Of a DNA stretch of 64,000 bases, positions 51,163 to 59,993 are shown in pieces. The DNA comes from Cyclobacterium plantarum. GTDB lineage: Bacteria > Bacteroidota > Bacteroidia > Cytophagales > Cyclobacteriaceae. The stretch spans positions 1-64,000 of the forward strand of contig NZ_JAANYN010000001.1 of assembly GCF_011290685.1 (NCBI RefSeq), given 5' to 3'. The stretch's first letter is position 1; every line of letters begins with the position of its first letter. Position numbers and translations under genes: made by a program. The notes beneath the pieces were generated by a model. The model was not told where the DNA came from and made no database searches. It saw only the letters and a list, made by a program, of their open reading frames with translations.

Positions 51163-53829
51163 TCAATAAGCATTCTCATAGAAAGACCGGTATTCATCTA
51201 TGTCTTTCCTTTTATTGAGTTGTTGAAAATTTTCAATAGAAATTACAAAACTACTATTTTTTATTTCTTCAGGTAAGGAATCTATGTTAAAACTATTTAA
51301 AAAGGCATCTTTATACTCCATAGATTTAGCCGCATTTGGAAAGGGGCTGATAATAAGGATACTTAATTCCCTACTGATGGCAATGGTACCCGTTCGCAAC
51401 CTTTGATTGGGGTAATTTTCAGCATGAAAACTTTCCAGTGCTGCAGTTAGATCTCCCACATTTTCAGCCAGGTCCGCATCCATTGGCAATATAAATATGT
51501 GGGTTTGCCCTTTATTTTCCTGGTAGGGTGAATTGGATAATGAGTCAGCAGGATCTTCCTCATTTACCTCTGTAGACATGGCATCATCCTCGCTTTCTTC
51601 AGGTTCATTGTCTATGTCGTTTTCACGATCCCCACTCACTGCTTTCAATAGCTCTTCTGCAAAATCCAGCAGTTTTTCGTCCTTGGCTTGTTGGAGGTAT
51701 CCTTGAAGGCGTTCTTTGTATAATTCCAATGATTCCAATTTTCCGGAAATCATAATGTCCAGCAGCAATAATCGGTCCGTATTTTTTGTTAAAGGATATC
51801 GGTTTAAGGTTTCCCTGATTATGCTTCTGGCTGTGGCATATTCCCTGTTCTGGAAATAAACATAGGCCTCTTTGTAATTTTCACCAGATTCAATATTGGC
51901 CTGGGATCCGGAAACCTGATCCGGATTGTTGATGGACTTGGTAAACTGGGAATTTGGGAATTCCGCATTGAGTAATTCAAAATATATTTGCGGGTTGGTA
52001 TTGAGTTCCTGGGAAGCCAGGTATAGGGTATAATAAGCCTCAGGCTTCTTGGGCGTTTGAGGAAATTCCTGAATTAATTTTTCCAGGTAGCCGATGGCTT
52101 TCTCAGGTTGTTTGAGATCAAAATACAATAATTTACCCAGGTTAAAATAAGCATCTTCCATTTCAGCCTCCATCATTTCCCTGGTCTCCGGTTCATTGGG
52201 AATTTGACTCAATAAACTGGCCTTGTCCGGTAGCGTACTTATTGGGGTGGAAGCCAGGGAGTCCTCTGGAGCTTCTTCAGTTTCGCGTATTTGGGGGCTA
52301 AATGATTCGGAGGCTTCATTATCCTGGAAACTTCTGTTGCTCCTCCTCCAATTGTCAGTTAAGGGCCGGTTTCCCCAGACCCTGTTAAATTCCAATGCCC
52401 CTCGCTGTATGGCTGTTGGATTATCCCAGTAGAAAGAGGAGGTAGCGCTTCCACCGGCTCCGCCAAAAGCCAGGAGGTTTTCAAATATGCCGGTATTTTC
52501 CTTTTTATTGGCCAACTCTGCTTCCAAAATCAACCTTTCTTCTTCTTTTTCCAGATAATTGGAAACAAATTTTTCTTGTTCTTCAGGGCTTAGGCGGCTC
52601 AACCGGATCAGGCTGTCATTCCTGGTCAGCAGTTCGTAATTTTTTGCATACTGGTCAAAAACTTCCTTTTTTGAAGCGAGATCGGCGTAGTTTCGGTCTG
52701 TCTCTTTGAACTTTTCCAGGGCACTGTCCAGGTAATATTTGGTTTTGAGGAAATCTTCTTTTTCGTGGAGATATATCTCTGACAATTCCTGGTAGATATA
52801 ACCTTTTTGCCTTTCATTTTCTCCCGGTTCCTTTACTGCGAGGGAATAGAGGCGGATAGCCTCTTCCAGATTTCCTTGTTTTTTTTCAAACCTCCCCTTT
52901 TCGAAGAGAATCACATCCCTGAAATCTACATTTTTGTTGTCTTTATAAAGCTCATCATAGTAATCTCTGACCCTTTTTAGGTCTTTACTCTTTTCAAGTT
53001 CGGCAACTTGCTGAGAATACAGTTGGGCGAAGAATGTCCTTTCATAATTGGGGCTCCCGGTTAGTGCTTTTTGGTAATATTCATAGGCAAATGCATCCAA
53101 ACCGGCATTTTGGTACATTTGGCCAAGCATAAAATGCATTCGGGAAATTTCGGCCTTGTCATTACTTAATTCCAAAGCTTTAAATATGGAGGGTACGATC
53201 ATGTCGGTCTCCCCCCTCGTTTCGTAATAATAGGCCAGGGTTTTGTAGAGAAATTTTTTGTTCTCCCTGCTAATGCTGGTTTCTTTGGAGAGGTAGTCAA
53301 TGACGAAATTTGCATCTTCAAACTGGCCAAGATCAACGAAACTTTTCAGCAATTGGATCAGTGCTTCATGGCGGACTTCATCTTGCTCACTGTTGACATT
53401 CAGGTATTTAAAAGTGTTCTGTGCTTCTTCAAATTGACCTTTGTAATAATCTACCTTACCAATAAGAAAATAGGAAGGATCCACCCACTTGCTTATTTTG
53501 TGCCAATCTATGGCTTTTGATGCCATTTCTCTCGCTTCCTCCAGGAGCGCTTCATTGGCTTCAATGGTACTGCTATCTATGGGGTAAAACACCGGTAAAA
53601 CCTGAGAGTAATCTTCCTGGTATTCCTCCCTTATTTTACCTTCAAGTTCCAAAATTTTTTCGTTGGCATAATAATAGGCATTGAACCTGGCCGTTGTGTT
53701 ATGATAAAGGCGGTTGGTAAAGGAGTTTTTTTGCGATGAACACGAAAAAAGACTCAGCACCAAAAAGATTGGAAATAGGAAAAACAGGATATTTTTCTGC
53801 AATGGTTTGGAATTTGAAATCGGGACCAA
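51163..53829 (-). CDS. type IX secretion TPR lipoprotein, SprE/PorW-like
   Basis: The 888-residue lipoprotein has a long hydrophobic signal (ILFFLFPIFLVLSLFSC) with a Cys near 30. It is followed by the SprE/PorW mark FTNRLYHNTTARFNAYYYANEKI and many TPR units (FEEAQNTFKYLN, LGQMYQNAGLDAFAYEYYQKAL, GNLEEAIRLYSLAV, EKAIGYLEKLIQEFPQTPK). There is no ATG before the signal peptide. The coordinate uses TTG at 53829, with another TTG nine codons later. SprE/PorW is required for T9SS function and connects the motor to the translocon in models. It heads a minus-strand group with PBP1A and uvrC. Confidence 0.9.
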   Translation of the reverse strand: MVPISNSKPLQKNILFFLFPIFLVLSLFSCSSQKNSFTNRLYHNTTARFNAYYYANEKILELEGKIREEYQEDYSQVLPVFYPIDSSTIEANEALLEEAREMASKAIDWHKISKWVDPSYFLIGKVDYYKGQFEEAQNTFKYLNVNSEQDEVRHEALIQLLKSFVDLGQFEDANFVIDYLSKETSISRENKKFLYKTLAYYYETRGETDMIVPSIFKALELSNDKAEISRMHFMLGQMYQNAGLDAFAYEYYQKALTGSPNYERTFFAQLYSQQVAELEKSKDLKRVRDYYDELYKDNKNVDFRDVILFEKGRFEKKQGNLEEAIRLYSLAVKEPGENERQKGYIYQELSEIYLHEKEDFLKTKYYLDSALEKFKETDRNYADLASKKEVFDQYAKNYELLTRNDSLIRLSRLSPEEQEKFVSNYLEKEEERLILEAELANKKENTGIFENLLAFGGAGGSATSSFYWDNPTAIQRGALEFNRVWGNRPLTDNWRRSNRSFQDNEASESFSPQIRETEEAPEDSLASTPISTLPDKASLLSQIPNEPETREMMEAEMEDAYFNLGKLLYFDLKQPEKAIGYLEKLIQEFPQTPKKPEAYYTLYLASQELNTNPQIYFELLNAEFPNSQFTKSINNPDQVSGSQANIESGENYKEAYVYFQNREYATARSIIRETLNRYPLTKNTDRLLLLDIMISGKLESLELYKERLQGYLQQAKDEKLLDFAEELLKAVSGDRENDIDNEPEESEDDAMSTEVNEEDPADSLSNSPYQENKGQTHIFILPMDADLAENVGDLTAALESFHAENYPNQRLRTGTIAISRELSILIISPFPNAAKSMEYKDAFLNSFNIDSLPEEIKNSSFVISIENFQQLNKRKDIDEYRSFYENAY

Positions 53830-53874
53830 ATTAGTTCTTTTGTAACAAAAACTTAAACGAAAGGAATTTAATTC

Positions 53875-53882
53875 TATTTTTG
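53875..53882 (+). promoter_or_regulatory. candidate -7 box of the M23/bactofilin/ATP synthase series
   Basis: TATTTTTG matches TAnnTTTG exactly, 31 bases before the TTG start at 53913. No TTG -33 element is correctly placed. Confidence 0.4.
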
Positions 53883-53912
53883 TAAAATAAATAAATTTAA
53901 AAGAGTAGCGCG

Positions 53913-54791
53913 TTGAGCTTAAAACAGAAAATTAATGATTGGATTGAGACCAAATTTCTGATTGTGATCAGAAAGGAGGAGGATTTTTCTGTGATCACTT
54001 CTTTCAACATTACAAAAATCAGGGTGGGTTTATTATTCGTTTTGGTTTTTATGGCTTGTTTTGTAGCTGCCCTGTTTTTGTCAAAGTCTTTATTGGCCAG
54101 GTGGTTTGATCCGGTTTATATTGAAACCGAAAATATGGTCAAGATACATTCCTTATCAGAAACGATAGATTCCCTTATCATGGAAGTGGAAGCCAAAGAC
54201 CAATATGTAAGAAATATCCAGATGGTAATCTCCGGGGAAGAAGAAATGGATCAGGTCGAAACAGCATCAAATGAAGATACTGCAGAAAGGGAGCAGGTAA
54301 ATAGAAGTGAAATCGACCTTTTTAAAAGTAGTGAAGCCACACAAAAAATTGTGAGAGAATTCGAGTCCCTGCCACTGGAAGAAGCTAATTTTGGAAGGAT
54401 TAGCAGTGGATCATTCACGGATAATTATTTTTTCCCTCCGGTAAAAGGGGTTGTCACCAGTGGGTATTCTTCAGCAGAGGCGCACTTTGGTGTAGATGTG
54501 GTCGCAGGAGAGGACGAGCCGGTAAAAGCTGTGGCAGATGGAACAGTGATTTTCGCAAACTGGACCCTTGAGACCGGTTATGTAGTTGGGGTGCAGCATT
54601 CAAACGAATTGATTTCGATTTACAAACATAATTCTGTAATATTGAAATCTGTTGGTGATCCCATCAGGGGAGGGGAGATATTATCCATAATTGGGAACAC
54701 CGGAGAGCAGACTACGGGGCAACACCTGCACCTGGAATTGTGGTATAAGGGAAATCCGCTTGACCCGCAAGAGTTTATAACATTTGACTAG
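53913..54791 (+). CDS. membrane-anchored M23 (LytM-type) peptidase
   Basis: The 292-residue protein uses a TTG start; no ATG lies ahead of its transmembrane helix (VGLLFVLVFMACFVAALFL, about 38-56). A coiled-coil region of about 60-140 residues follows, then an M23 domain at 175-290. HFGVDVV and GQHLHLEL supply the zinc-binding His/Asp and HxH residues, so the enzyme is probably active on peptidoglycan crosslinks in the periplasm. The bactofilin gene starts three bases after its stop. M23 enzymes and bactofilins work together in cell-shape control in other bacteria, so the same role is inferred. Confidence 0.9.
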   Translation: MSLKQKINDWIETKFLIVIRKEEDFSVITSFNITKIRVGLLFVLVFMACFVAALFLSKSLLARWFDPVYIETENMVKIHSLSETIDSLIMEVEAKDQYVRNIQMVISGEEEMDQVETASNEDTAEREQVNRSEIDLFKSSEATQKIVREFESLPLEEANFGRISSGSFTDNYFFPPVKGVVTSGYSSAEAHFGVDVVAGEDEPVKAVADGTVIFANWTLETGYVVGVQHSNELISIYKHNSVILKSVGDPIRGGEILSIIGNTGEQTTGQHLHLELWYKGNPLDPQEFITFD

Positions 54792-54793
54792 AT

Positions 54794-55213
54794 ATGGCAA
54801 AAAATTCTGATGACAGAAGAAATACCAATGAATTGGTGACCTCCAGCAATCTGGTGGCGGTAGGAACAGTGATCGTTGGAAATATAGGTTCTCAGGGAAA
54901 TATCCGTGTAGAGGGTACTGTAGAAGGTTCTCTTGATTCCCAGCAAAAGATCATCATCGGTGAATCCGCAAAGGTTAACGGAGATGTGAAAGCTGCAGAT
55001 GTGGAGATATCCGGACAGGTAAATGGGAACATTCACTGTGAAGAATCACTCTTCCTCAAAAAATCAGCACTTATTTTTGGAGATATTTTCACCAAAAAAC
55101 TGATCATCGAAAATGGAGCTGAGTTCAACGGAAAATGTAATATGGGAAACAACAACCAATTAAAATTGGAACGGGATCATGCCAACCCCAAAAAACAGCT
55201 CTCCTCAAACTGA
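54794..55213 (+). CDS. bactofilin (polymer-forming cytoskeletal protein)
   Basis: The 139-residue protein is a bactofilin: an unstructured N-terminus of about 20 residues, then a beta-helix of short repeats with Gly and Asn turns (VGTVIVGNIGSQGNIRVEGTV, GSLDSQQKIIIGESAKVNGDV, VEISGQVNGNIHC, ALIFGDIFTKKLIIENGAEFNG) and a charged tail. Bactofilins polymerise without nucleotides and scaffold wall-modifying enzymes at the inner membrane. It sits between the M23 gene and atpZ and overlaps atpZ by 35 bases. Confidence 0.93.
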   Translation: MAKNSDDRRNTNELVTSSNLVAVGTVIVGNIGSQGNIRVEGTVEGSLDSQQKIIIGESAKVNGDVKAADVEISGQVNGNIHCEESLFLKKSALIFGDIFTKKLIIENGAEFNGKCNMGNNNQLKLERDHANPKKQLSSN

Positions 55214-55412
55214 CCCACCTAATTATGTAAAGTATTTTGGTCTGGCTTTTCAAATGTGTGCCATTATTGGTTTAGGCACCTATTTGGGATACCGGCTTCA
55301 TTTGAAAAGCGGGATGAGTTTTCCGCTTTATTTGTTAATTGGATGTTTCTTATCCATTTTCATTGCATTTTACCAACTTTTCAAATCCCTGCAATCTGAT
55401 GAAAAAAAATGA
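55179..55412 (+). CDS. AtpZ-like small membrane protein of the ATP synthase series
   Basis: The 77-residue protein has two transmembrane helices (YFGLAFQMCAIIGLGTYLGYRL and FPLYLLIGCFLSIFIAFYQLF). It starts with a short Pro-rich tail, as in AtpZ/AtpI-type proteins that precede atpB and may help c-ring assembly or ion supply. It overlaps the bactofilin gene by 35 bases in another frame. The first residues could therefore be dispensable, but no later ATG is better placed. Confidence 0.8.
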   Translation: MPTPKNSSPQTDPPNYVKYFGLAFQMCAIIGLGTYLGYRLHLKSGMSFPLYLLIGCFLSIFIAFYQLFKSLQSDEKK

Positions 55413-55452
55413 ACCGTTTTTATCAGAATGCTGTAAATAATCATCCACGATA

Positions 55453-55842
55453 GTGAAGCTCCCCATTCCTCAAATGGTTGTTAAGTTGATTTTGTTTTCC
55501 CTGGCCCTGTTTCTTCTAACAGGTGTCCTGAAAATATTATTTCCAGGACCCTGGTGGCATCAAAAAATTTGGGCCATGCTGACTTTCTTTACTCTTCTTA
55601 CGGCGATGATTGGGTTTTTGGCCGTAAAGCTGATGAAGCTGGAAATATTTAATGCTGTATCTGTCATTTTGGGGGTCACAGTAATCAGGTTGCTTGGTAG
55701 TATTGGCTTCGTTTTTTTGATTTTATGGCAAGGAGATGAAAATTTACTTTGGTTTGTTGTTGATTTCTTTATCATTTATTTGTTGTATTTATTGTTTGAT
55801 ATCTACAGCTTAATAGCTAATTTGCGCCTTCATTCGAAATAG
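55453..55842 (+). CDS. small membrane protein in the ATP synthase operon, AtpI-like
   Basis: The 129-residue protein has about four hydrophobic helices (LILFSLALFLLTGVLKILF, WAMLTFFTLLTAMIGFLAV, VSVILGVTVIRLLGSIGFVFLIL, FVVDFFIIYLLYLLFDIYSL). No family motif is certain. Position between atpZ and atpB and size suggest an AtpI/UncI counterpart that supports ATP synthase assembly. It starts at GTG. Confidence 0.72.
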   Translation: MKLPIPQMVVKLILFSLALFLLTGVLKILFPGPWWHQKIWAMLTFFTLLTAMIGFLAVKLMKLEIFNAVSVILGVTVIRLLGSIGFVFLILWQGDENLLWFVVDFFIIYLLYLLFDIYSLIANLRLHSK

Positions 55843-55860
55843 GCGATAAAAAATATTTTG

Positions 55861-56883
55861 ATGTTCAGCAAAATAATCAGGTTAAGTTTCTTATTGTCAG
55901 TGATTTTACTGACTTTTTCAGGTGTAGCAGTGGCTGCATCAGGTGAAGATGAAGACAAGACAAGTTTCATCATGCACCATATTAAAGATTCCCATGAATG
56001 GCATTTTGCTACTGTTGGGCATACTCATATTACCCTGTCTCTTCCCGTCATTATTTATTCTTCGGACAGGGGCTTTGAATTTTACTCTTCATCATCATTT
56101 GTAGACCCGGAGACCCATCATTTCGGGGTAGAACACAACGGTTATTACATAGATGAGCATGATAAGCTACAGGCAGTCGACGAAAGCAGGTCTTTTGTGG
56201 ATTTGAGTATTACGAAGAATGTGGCCATGCTGTTTTTGGTTTTGATAGTTACACTGTACCTGATGCTGTCTGCCTCCAGCCATTACAAAAAGCATCCCAA
56301 TAGGGCGCCAAGAGGAATTGCCTCGTTTGTAGAACCTATTGTGGTTTTTGTAAGGGATGAAATCGCCTTACCCAATATTGGTCCCCGGTACAAAAAATTC
56401 ACTCCCTATTTACTATCCCTTTTCTTTTTTATATGGATAGGTAACCTTTTGGGTTTGTTGCCAGGCGCTGCAAACCTGACCGGTAACATTGCCGTGACGG
56501 TAACGCTGGCTATGATTACTTTCTTTGTCACGAATTTTAATGGCAATAAAGCTTACTGGAAACATGTGGTAGCCACACCTGGGGTTCCTTTACCCTTATT
56601 GCTGATCATTGTACCTGTTGAAATAATCGGTTTGTTTACCAAACCTTTTGCCCTCACTGTCCGGCTTTTTGTAGCCATTACAGCGGGTCATATTGTCATT
56701 TTGAGTTTTATAGGGTTGATATTTGTATTTGAATCTTATGCCGTTGGTGTTGCTTCTACCTTGATGGTGGTGTTTATCAATGTGATAGAACTGTTGGTAG
56801 CAACGATTCAGGCTTATGTATTTACCCTGTTTTCCGCCATGTACATTGGTGCAGCAGTAGCTGACCATGGACATGAGCATTGA
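55861..56883 (+). CDS. atpB: ATP synthase F0 subunit a
   Basis: From the ATG at 55861 the protein has 340 residues, longer than the 270 of E. coli because of a signal-peptide-like N-terminus and a His-rich periplasmic segment (MHHIKDSHEWHFATVGHTH) before the first core helix. The key membrane region KPFALTVRLFVAITAGH near 260 contains the essential Arg of subunit a. The subunit forms the proton half-channels next to the c-ring. The extension is common in Bacteroidota. Confidence 0.95.
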   Translation: MFSKIIRLSFLLSVILLTFSGVAVAASGEDEDKTSFIMHHIKDSHEWHFATVGHTHITLSLPVIIYSSDRGFEFYSSSSFVDPETHHFGVEHNGYYIDEHDKLQAVDESRSFVDLSITKNVAMLFLVLIVTLYLMLSASSHYKKHPNRAPRGIASFVEPIVVFVRDEIALPNIGPRYKKFTPYLLSLFFFIWIGNLLGLLPGAANLTGNIAVTVTLAMITFFVTNFNGNKAYWKHVVATPGVPLPLLLIIVPVEIIGLFTKPFALTVRLFVAITAGHIVILSFIGLIFVFESYAVGVASTLMVVFINVIELLVATIQAYVFTLFSAMYIGAAVADHGHEH

Positions 56884-56925
56884 TCGTAAATTTCTTTGTT
56901 CAATTTAATTAAATAAAAAACGAGT

Positions 56926-57183
56926 ATGTTGACTTCTTTATTATTGACTGCCGGTTTTGCACTTATGGGTGCTGGCATCGGTGCCGGAATTGTAGCGATA
57001 GGCGCAGGTCTGGGTATTGGTAGAATCGGTGGACAAGCCATGGAAGGCATTGCGCGTCAGCCTGAGGCTGCTGGAAAAATCCAGACTGCAATGTTGATCA
57101 TCGCTGCCCTTATTGAAGTGGTTTCCTTGTTTGCAGTAGTAGTATGTCTGCTGATTGCACTTAATGGCAACCTTACTTTCTAA
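56926..57183 (+). CDS. atpE: ATP synthase F0 subunit c
   Basis: The 85-residue hairpin of two helices has the Gly-rich stretch [22 protein letters not shown], the polar loop ARQPEAAG and the ion-binding Glu64 in ALIEVVSLF. Val follows the Glu, not Ser or Thr, and the first helix lacks a Gln at the paired place, so proton rather than sodium coupling is expected. It forms the rotor ring. A GC-rich hairpin follows directly and may set its mRNA level. Confidence 0.96.
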   Translation: MLTSLLLTAGFALMGAGIGAGIVAIGAGLGIGRIGGQAMEGIARQPEAAGKIQTAMLIIAALIEVVSLFAVVVCLLIALNGNLTF

Positions 57184-57197
57184 ATTTAAGTAAAGTG

Positions 57198-57216
57198 GAC
57201 CGGCATTTGGCCGGTC
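57198..57216 (+). other. hairpin in the atpE-atpF gap
   Basis: GACCGGC (57198-57204) pairs with GCCGGTC (57210-57216) around ATTTG, 15 bases after the atpE stop. No T run follows, so full termination is unlikely. It may protect the atpE 3' end and help raise c-subunit output. Confidence 0.6.
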
Positions 57217-57265
57217 TGCTCTTTACATTTGAACAAATTGATATTTAGCATAAACAACATACACC

Positions 57266-57760
57266 ATGGATCTGATTAGTCCTGATTTAGGTTTGATTAT
57301 CTGGCAAACTTTGGGTTTTGCCATTTTGTTTTTTCTTCTGGCAAAGTTTGCCTGGAAACCCATCCTTGCCGCACTAGAGGAAAGGGATGGGGCCATAGAA
57401 GCCTCCCTGAATGAAGCCGAAAAGGCCAAGTTGGAAATGGCTAATTTGGTAGCGGAAAATGAAAAACTGCTGCAGGAAGCCCGAATTGAGAGGGATGAGA
57501 TCCTTAAATCAGCCAATGAGTATGCTGCCAAATTGATGGAAGATGCCAAAGGAGAAGCCTCCAAAGCAGGAGCCAAAATGATAGAAGAGGCCAAAGCCGT
57601 TATTGAAACGGAGAAGCAGGCTGCCCTGACTGACGTGAAAATTCAGGTTGCGGAGTTGTCGCTGCTGATTGCTGAAAAATTATTGAGACAAAACCTATCC
57701 AGCGAAGCTTCCCAGAAAAAATTGGTTGAGGATTTTGTGAAAGATATCAAATTAAATTAA
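57266..57760 (+). CDS. atpF: ATP synthase F0 subunit b
   Basis: The 164-residue protein has one N-terminal transmembrane helix (LGLIIWQTLGFAILFFLLAKF, about 9-29). A long charged helix follows (ALEERDGAIEASLNEAEKAKLEMANLVAENE in parts), typical of the peripheral stalk dimer. It ties F1 to subunit a. atpH starts ten bases after it. Confidence 0.95.
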   Translation: MDLISPDLGLIIWQTLGFAILFFLLAKFAWKPILAALEERDGAIEASLNEAEKAKLEMANLVAENEKLLQEARIERDEILKSANEYAAKLMEDAKGEASKAGAKMIEEAKAVIETEKQAALTDVKIQVAELSLLIAEKLLRQNLSSEASQKKLVEDFVKDIKLN

Positions 57761-57770
57761 TCAATAGCGA

Positions 57771-58331
57771 ATGTCTGCATACAGAGTTGCCTCCCGTTAC
57801 GCAAAAGCATTGTTGGAACTGGCGGTAGAAAATAATGAACTGGAACAAGTGCACGGAGACATGTTGCGCATGTTGCAATACGCCGATGAAAGCCCCGAAT
57901 TTTTGGATGCCATTCAAAGCCCGGTGATTTCCTCAGAGCACAAGTTAAAAGTGATTCATTCCCTTGCAGGAAAGCAGGCATCTCCCTTGATTTTGAAGTT
58001 TTTTGACCTTGTAAGTAAAAAAGGCAGAGAGGGAATCTTGCCAGAAATGGGCAGAGGTTTTCATCGCTTGTACAATGAACATCATGGTATTCAAAAAGCA
58101 GATGTGGTGGCCACCATTCAATTGGATGATGCCCTTCGAAAAGCTTTGAAGGACATTGTAAAGGAAGTTTCCGGTAAAGATAAAGTAGAATTAATAGAGA
58201 AGATCGATCCCAAACTGATCGGTGGGTTTATCCTGAGAATAGAAGACCGGCAACTTGATGAATCCATCAAAAGTAAGTTGCAACAGTTGCGCCTGGGATT
58301 TACTCAGAACCTCTACGAAAAGAAATATTAG
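57771..58331 (+). CDS. atpH: ATP synthase F1 subunit delta
   Basis: The 186-residue protein begins ASRYAKALLELAVENN, the usual delta N-terminus that caps the alpha subunits. It ends with VELIEKIDPKLIGGFILRIED followed by IKSKLQQLRLGF, the C-terminal part that binds subunit b. It is an all-helical connector of the stator. It is placed between atpF and atpA. Confidence 0.95.
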   Translation: MSAYRVASRYAKALLELAVENNELEQVHGDMLRMLQYADESPEFLDAIQSPVISSEHKLKVIHSLAGKQASPLILKFFDLVSKKGREGILPEMGRGFHRLYNEHHGIQKADVVATIQLDDALRKALKDIVKEVSGKDKVELIEKIDPKLIGGFILRIEDRQLDESIKSKLQQLRLGFTQNLYEKKY

Positions 58332-58367
58332 AATTTTAGCTGTAATAAAAAATAATCCTATACAATA

Positions 58368-59948
58368 ATGGCAGATGTAAGACCTGATGAAGTTTCGGCA
58401 ATTATAAAAGAGCAACTTTCTGGTGCCAGGACCCAAGCGGAATTAGAAGAAGTAGGTACTGTACTCCAGGTTGGTGATGGTGTGGCCCGTATCTATGGGC
58501 TTTCCAAGGCACAGGCCGGTGAGTTGATTGAGTTTGAAAACGGATTGAAGGCCATGGTGCTGAATCTGGAAGAAGACAATGTAGGGGCAGTATTATTTGG
58601 AGATGCCAAATCCGTTCGGGAAGGTGATATTGTCAAAAGAACCAAGAGGATTGCCTCCATCAAAGCAGGAGAAGGCATGCTGGGTAGGGTGGTAGACACC
58701 CTGGGCACTCCGATTGATGGTAAAGGTCCTTTGGAAGGGAAACTTTACGAAATGCCTTTGGAAAGGAAAGCCCCCGGTGTAATTTACAGGCAACCTGTTA
58801 ATGAGCCTCTTCAGACAGGTATCAAGTCCATTGATGCCATGATTCCAATCGGAAGAGGACAAAGGGAATTGATCATTGGTGACAGACAGACTGGTAAGAC
58901 AGCGGTTGCCATTGATACCATCCTAAACCAAAAGGAATTTTACGATAAAGGAGAACCCGTTTTTTGTATATACGTAGCTATCGGACAAAAGGCCTCAACA
59001 GTGGCCAATGTAGTAGCTTCGCTGGAAAAGGGAGGCGCTCTTCCTTATACGGTTATTGTAAGTGCATCTGCTGCAGATCCTGCACCTATGCAGTTCTTTG
59101 CGCCATTTACAGGTGCTGCCATTGGGGAATTTTTCCGGGATACCGGAAAACCTGCACTTGTAGTATATGATGACCTCTCCAAGCAGGCAGTTGCTTACCG
59201 TGAAGTGTCCCTATTGTTGAGAAGGCCTCCTGGAAGGGAAGCTTATCCTGGAGACGTATTTTACCTTCACTCCAGATTGTTGGAAAGAGCGGCGAAAATC
59301 AATGCCTCTGATGAAATTGCCAGGCAAATGAATGATTTGCCCCCATCTTTGGCCCCCTTGGTAAAAGGTGGTGGTTCCCTGACTGCACTCCCAATTATTG
59401 AGACCCAGGCAGGTGATGTTTCTGCCTATATTCCTACCAATGTGATTTCTATTACAGATGGGCAAATATTTTTGGAAACAAACCTCTTTAACGCTGGAAT
59501 CCGTCCCGCTATCAACGTGGGAATATCCGTATCCAGGGTAGGAGGAAATGCCCAAATCAAATCCATGAAAAAAGTGGCCGGTACCCTCAAGTTGGATCAG
59601 GCGCAATTCAGGGAATTGGAAGCCTTTTCAAAATTTGGCTCTGATTTGGACCCAACTACCAAAAGGACCATAGAAAGAGGAAGAAGAAACCAGGAAATAC
59701 TGAAACAAGGCCAGTATTCACCTGTAAAGGTAGAACTTCAGGTAGCCATTATCTTTGCCTCTACGAAAGGATTACTGGATAGTATTCCTGTAGACAAAGT
59801 GCGTGCATTCGAAAAGGATTTTTATAATCTTATCACGGCACAATATCCCGAAGCATTGACGGCTATCAGTAAAGGTGATTTGGATACAACCGGAGAATTA
59901 TTGAAAAAAGCAGTGGCTGAACTTGCACCAAAATATTCGGCTAAATAA
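58368..59948 (+). CDS. atpA: ATP synthase F1 subunit alpha
   Basis: The 526-residue protein has the N-terminal barrel ([20 protein letters not shown]), Walker A GDRQTGKT at about 171-178, [25 protein letters not shown] near 265-290 and ISVSRVGG near 385, with the Arg that completes the catalytic site of beta. It forms the catalytic hexamer with beta, whose gene atpD is not in this cluster. Length is slightly above average. It is followed by atpG. Confidence 0.97.
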   Translation: MADVRPDEVSAIIKEQLSGARTQAELEEVGTVLQVGDGVARIYGLSKAQAGELIEFENGLKAMVLNLEEDNVGAVLFGDAKSVREGDIVKRTKRIASIKAGEGMLGRVVDTLGTPIDGKGPLEGKLYEMPLERKAPGVIYRQPVNEPLQTGIKSIDAMIPIGRGQRELIIGDRQTGKTAVAIDTILNQKEFYDKGEPVFCIYVAIGQKASTVANVVASLEKGGALPYTVIVSASAADPAPMQFFAPFTGAAIGEFFRDTGKPALVVYDDLSKQAVAYREVSLLLRRPPGREAYPGDVFYLHSRLLERAAKINASDEIARQMNDLPPSLAPLVKGGGSLTALPIIETQAGDVSAYIPTNVISITDGQIFLETNLFNAGIRPAINVGISVSRVGGNAQIKSMKKVAGTLKLDQAQFRELEAFSKFGSDLDPTTKRTIERGRRNQEILKQGQYSPVKVELQVAIIFASTKGLLDSIPVDKVRAFEKDFYNLITAQYPEALTAISKGDLDTTGELLKKAVAELAPKYSAK

Positions 59949-59993
59949 AGTATATATCGGTTTAAAGGTATTTACAGAGGAGCAAATTAAATC

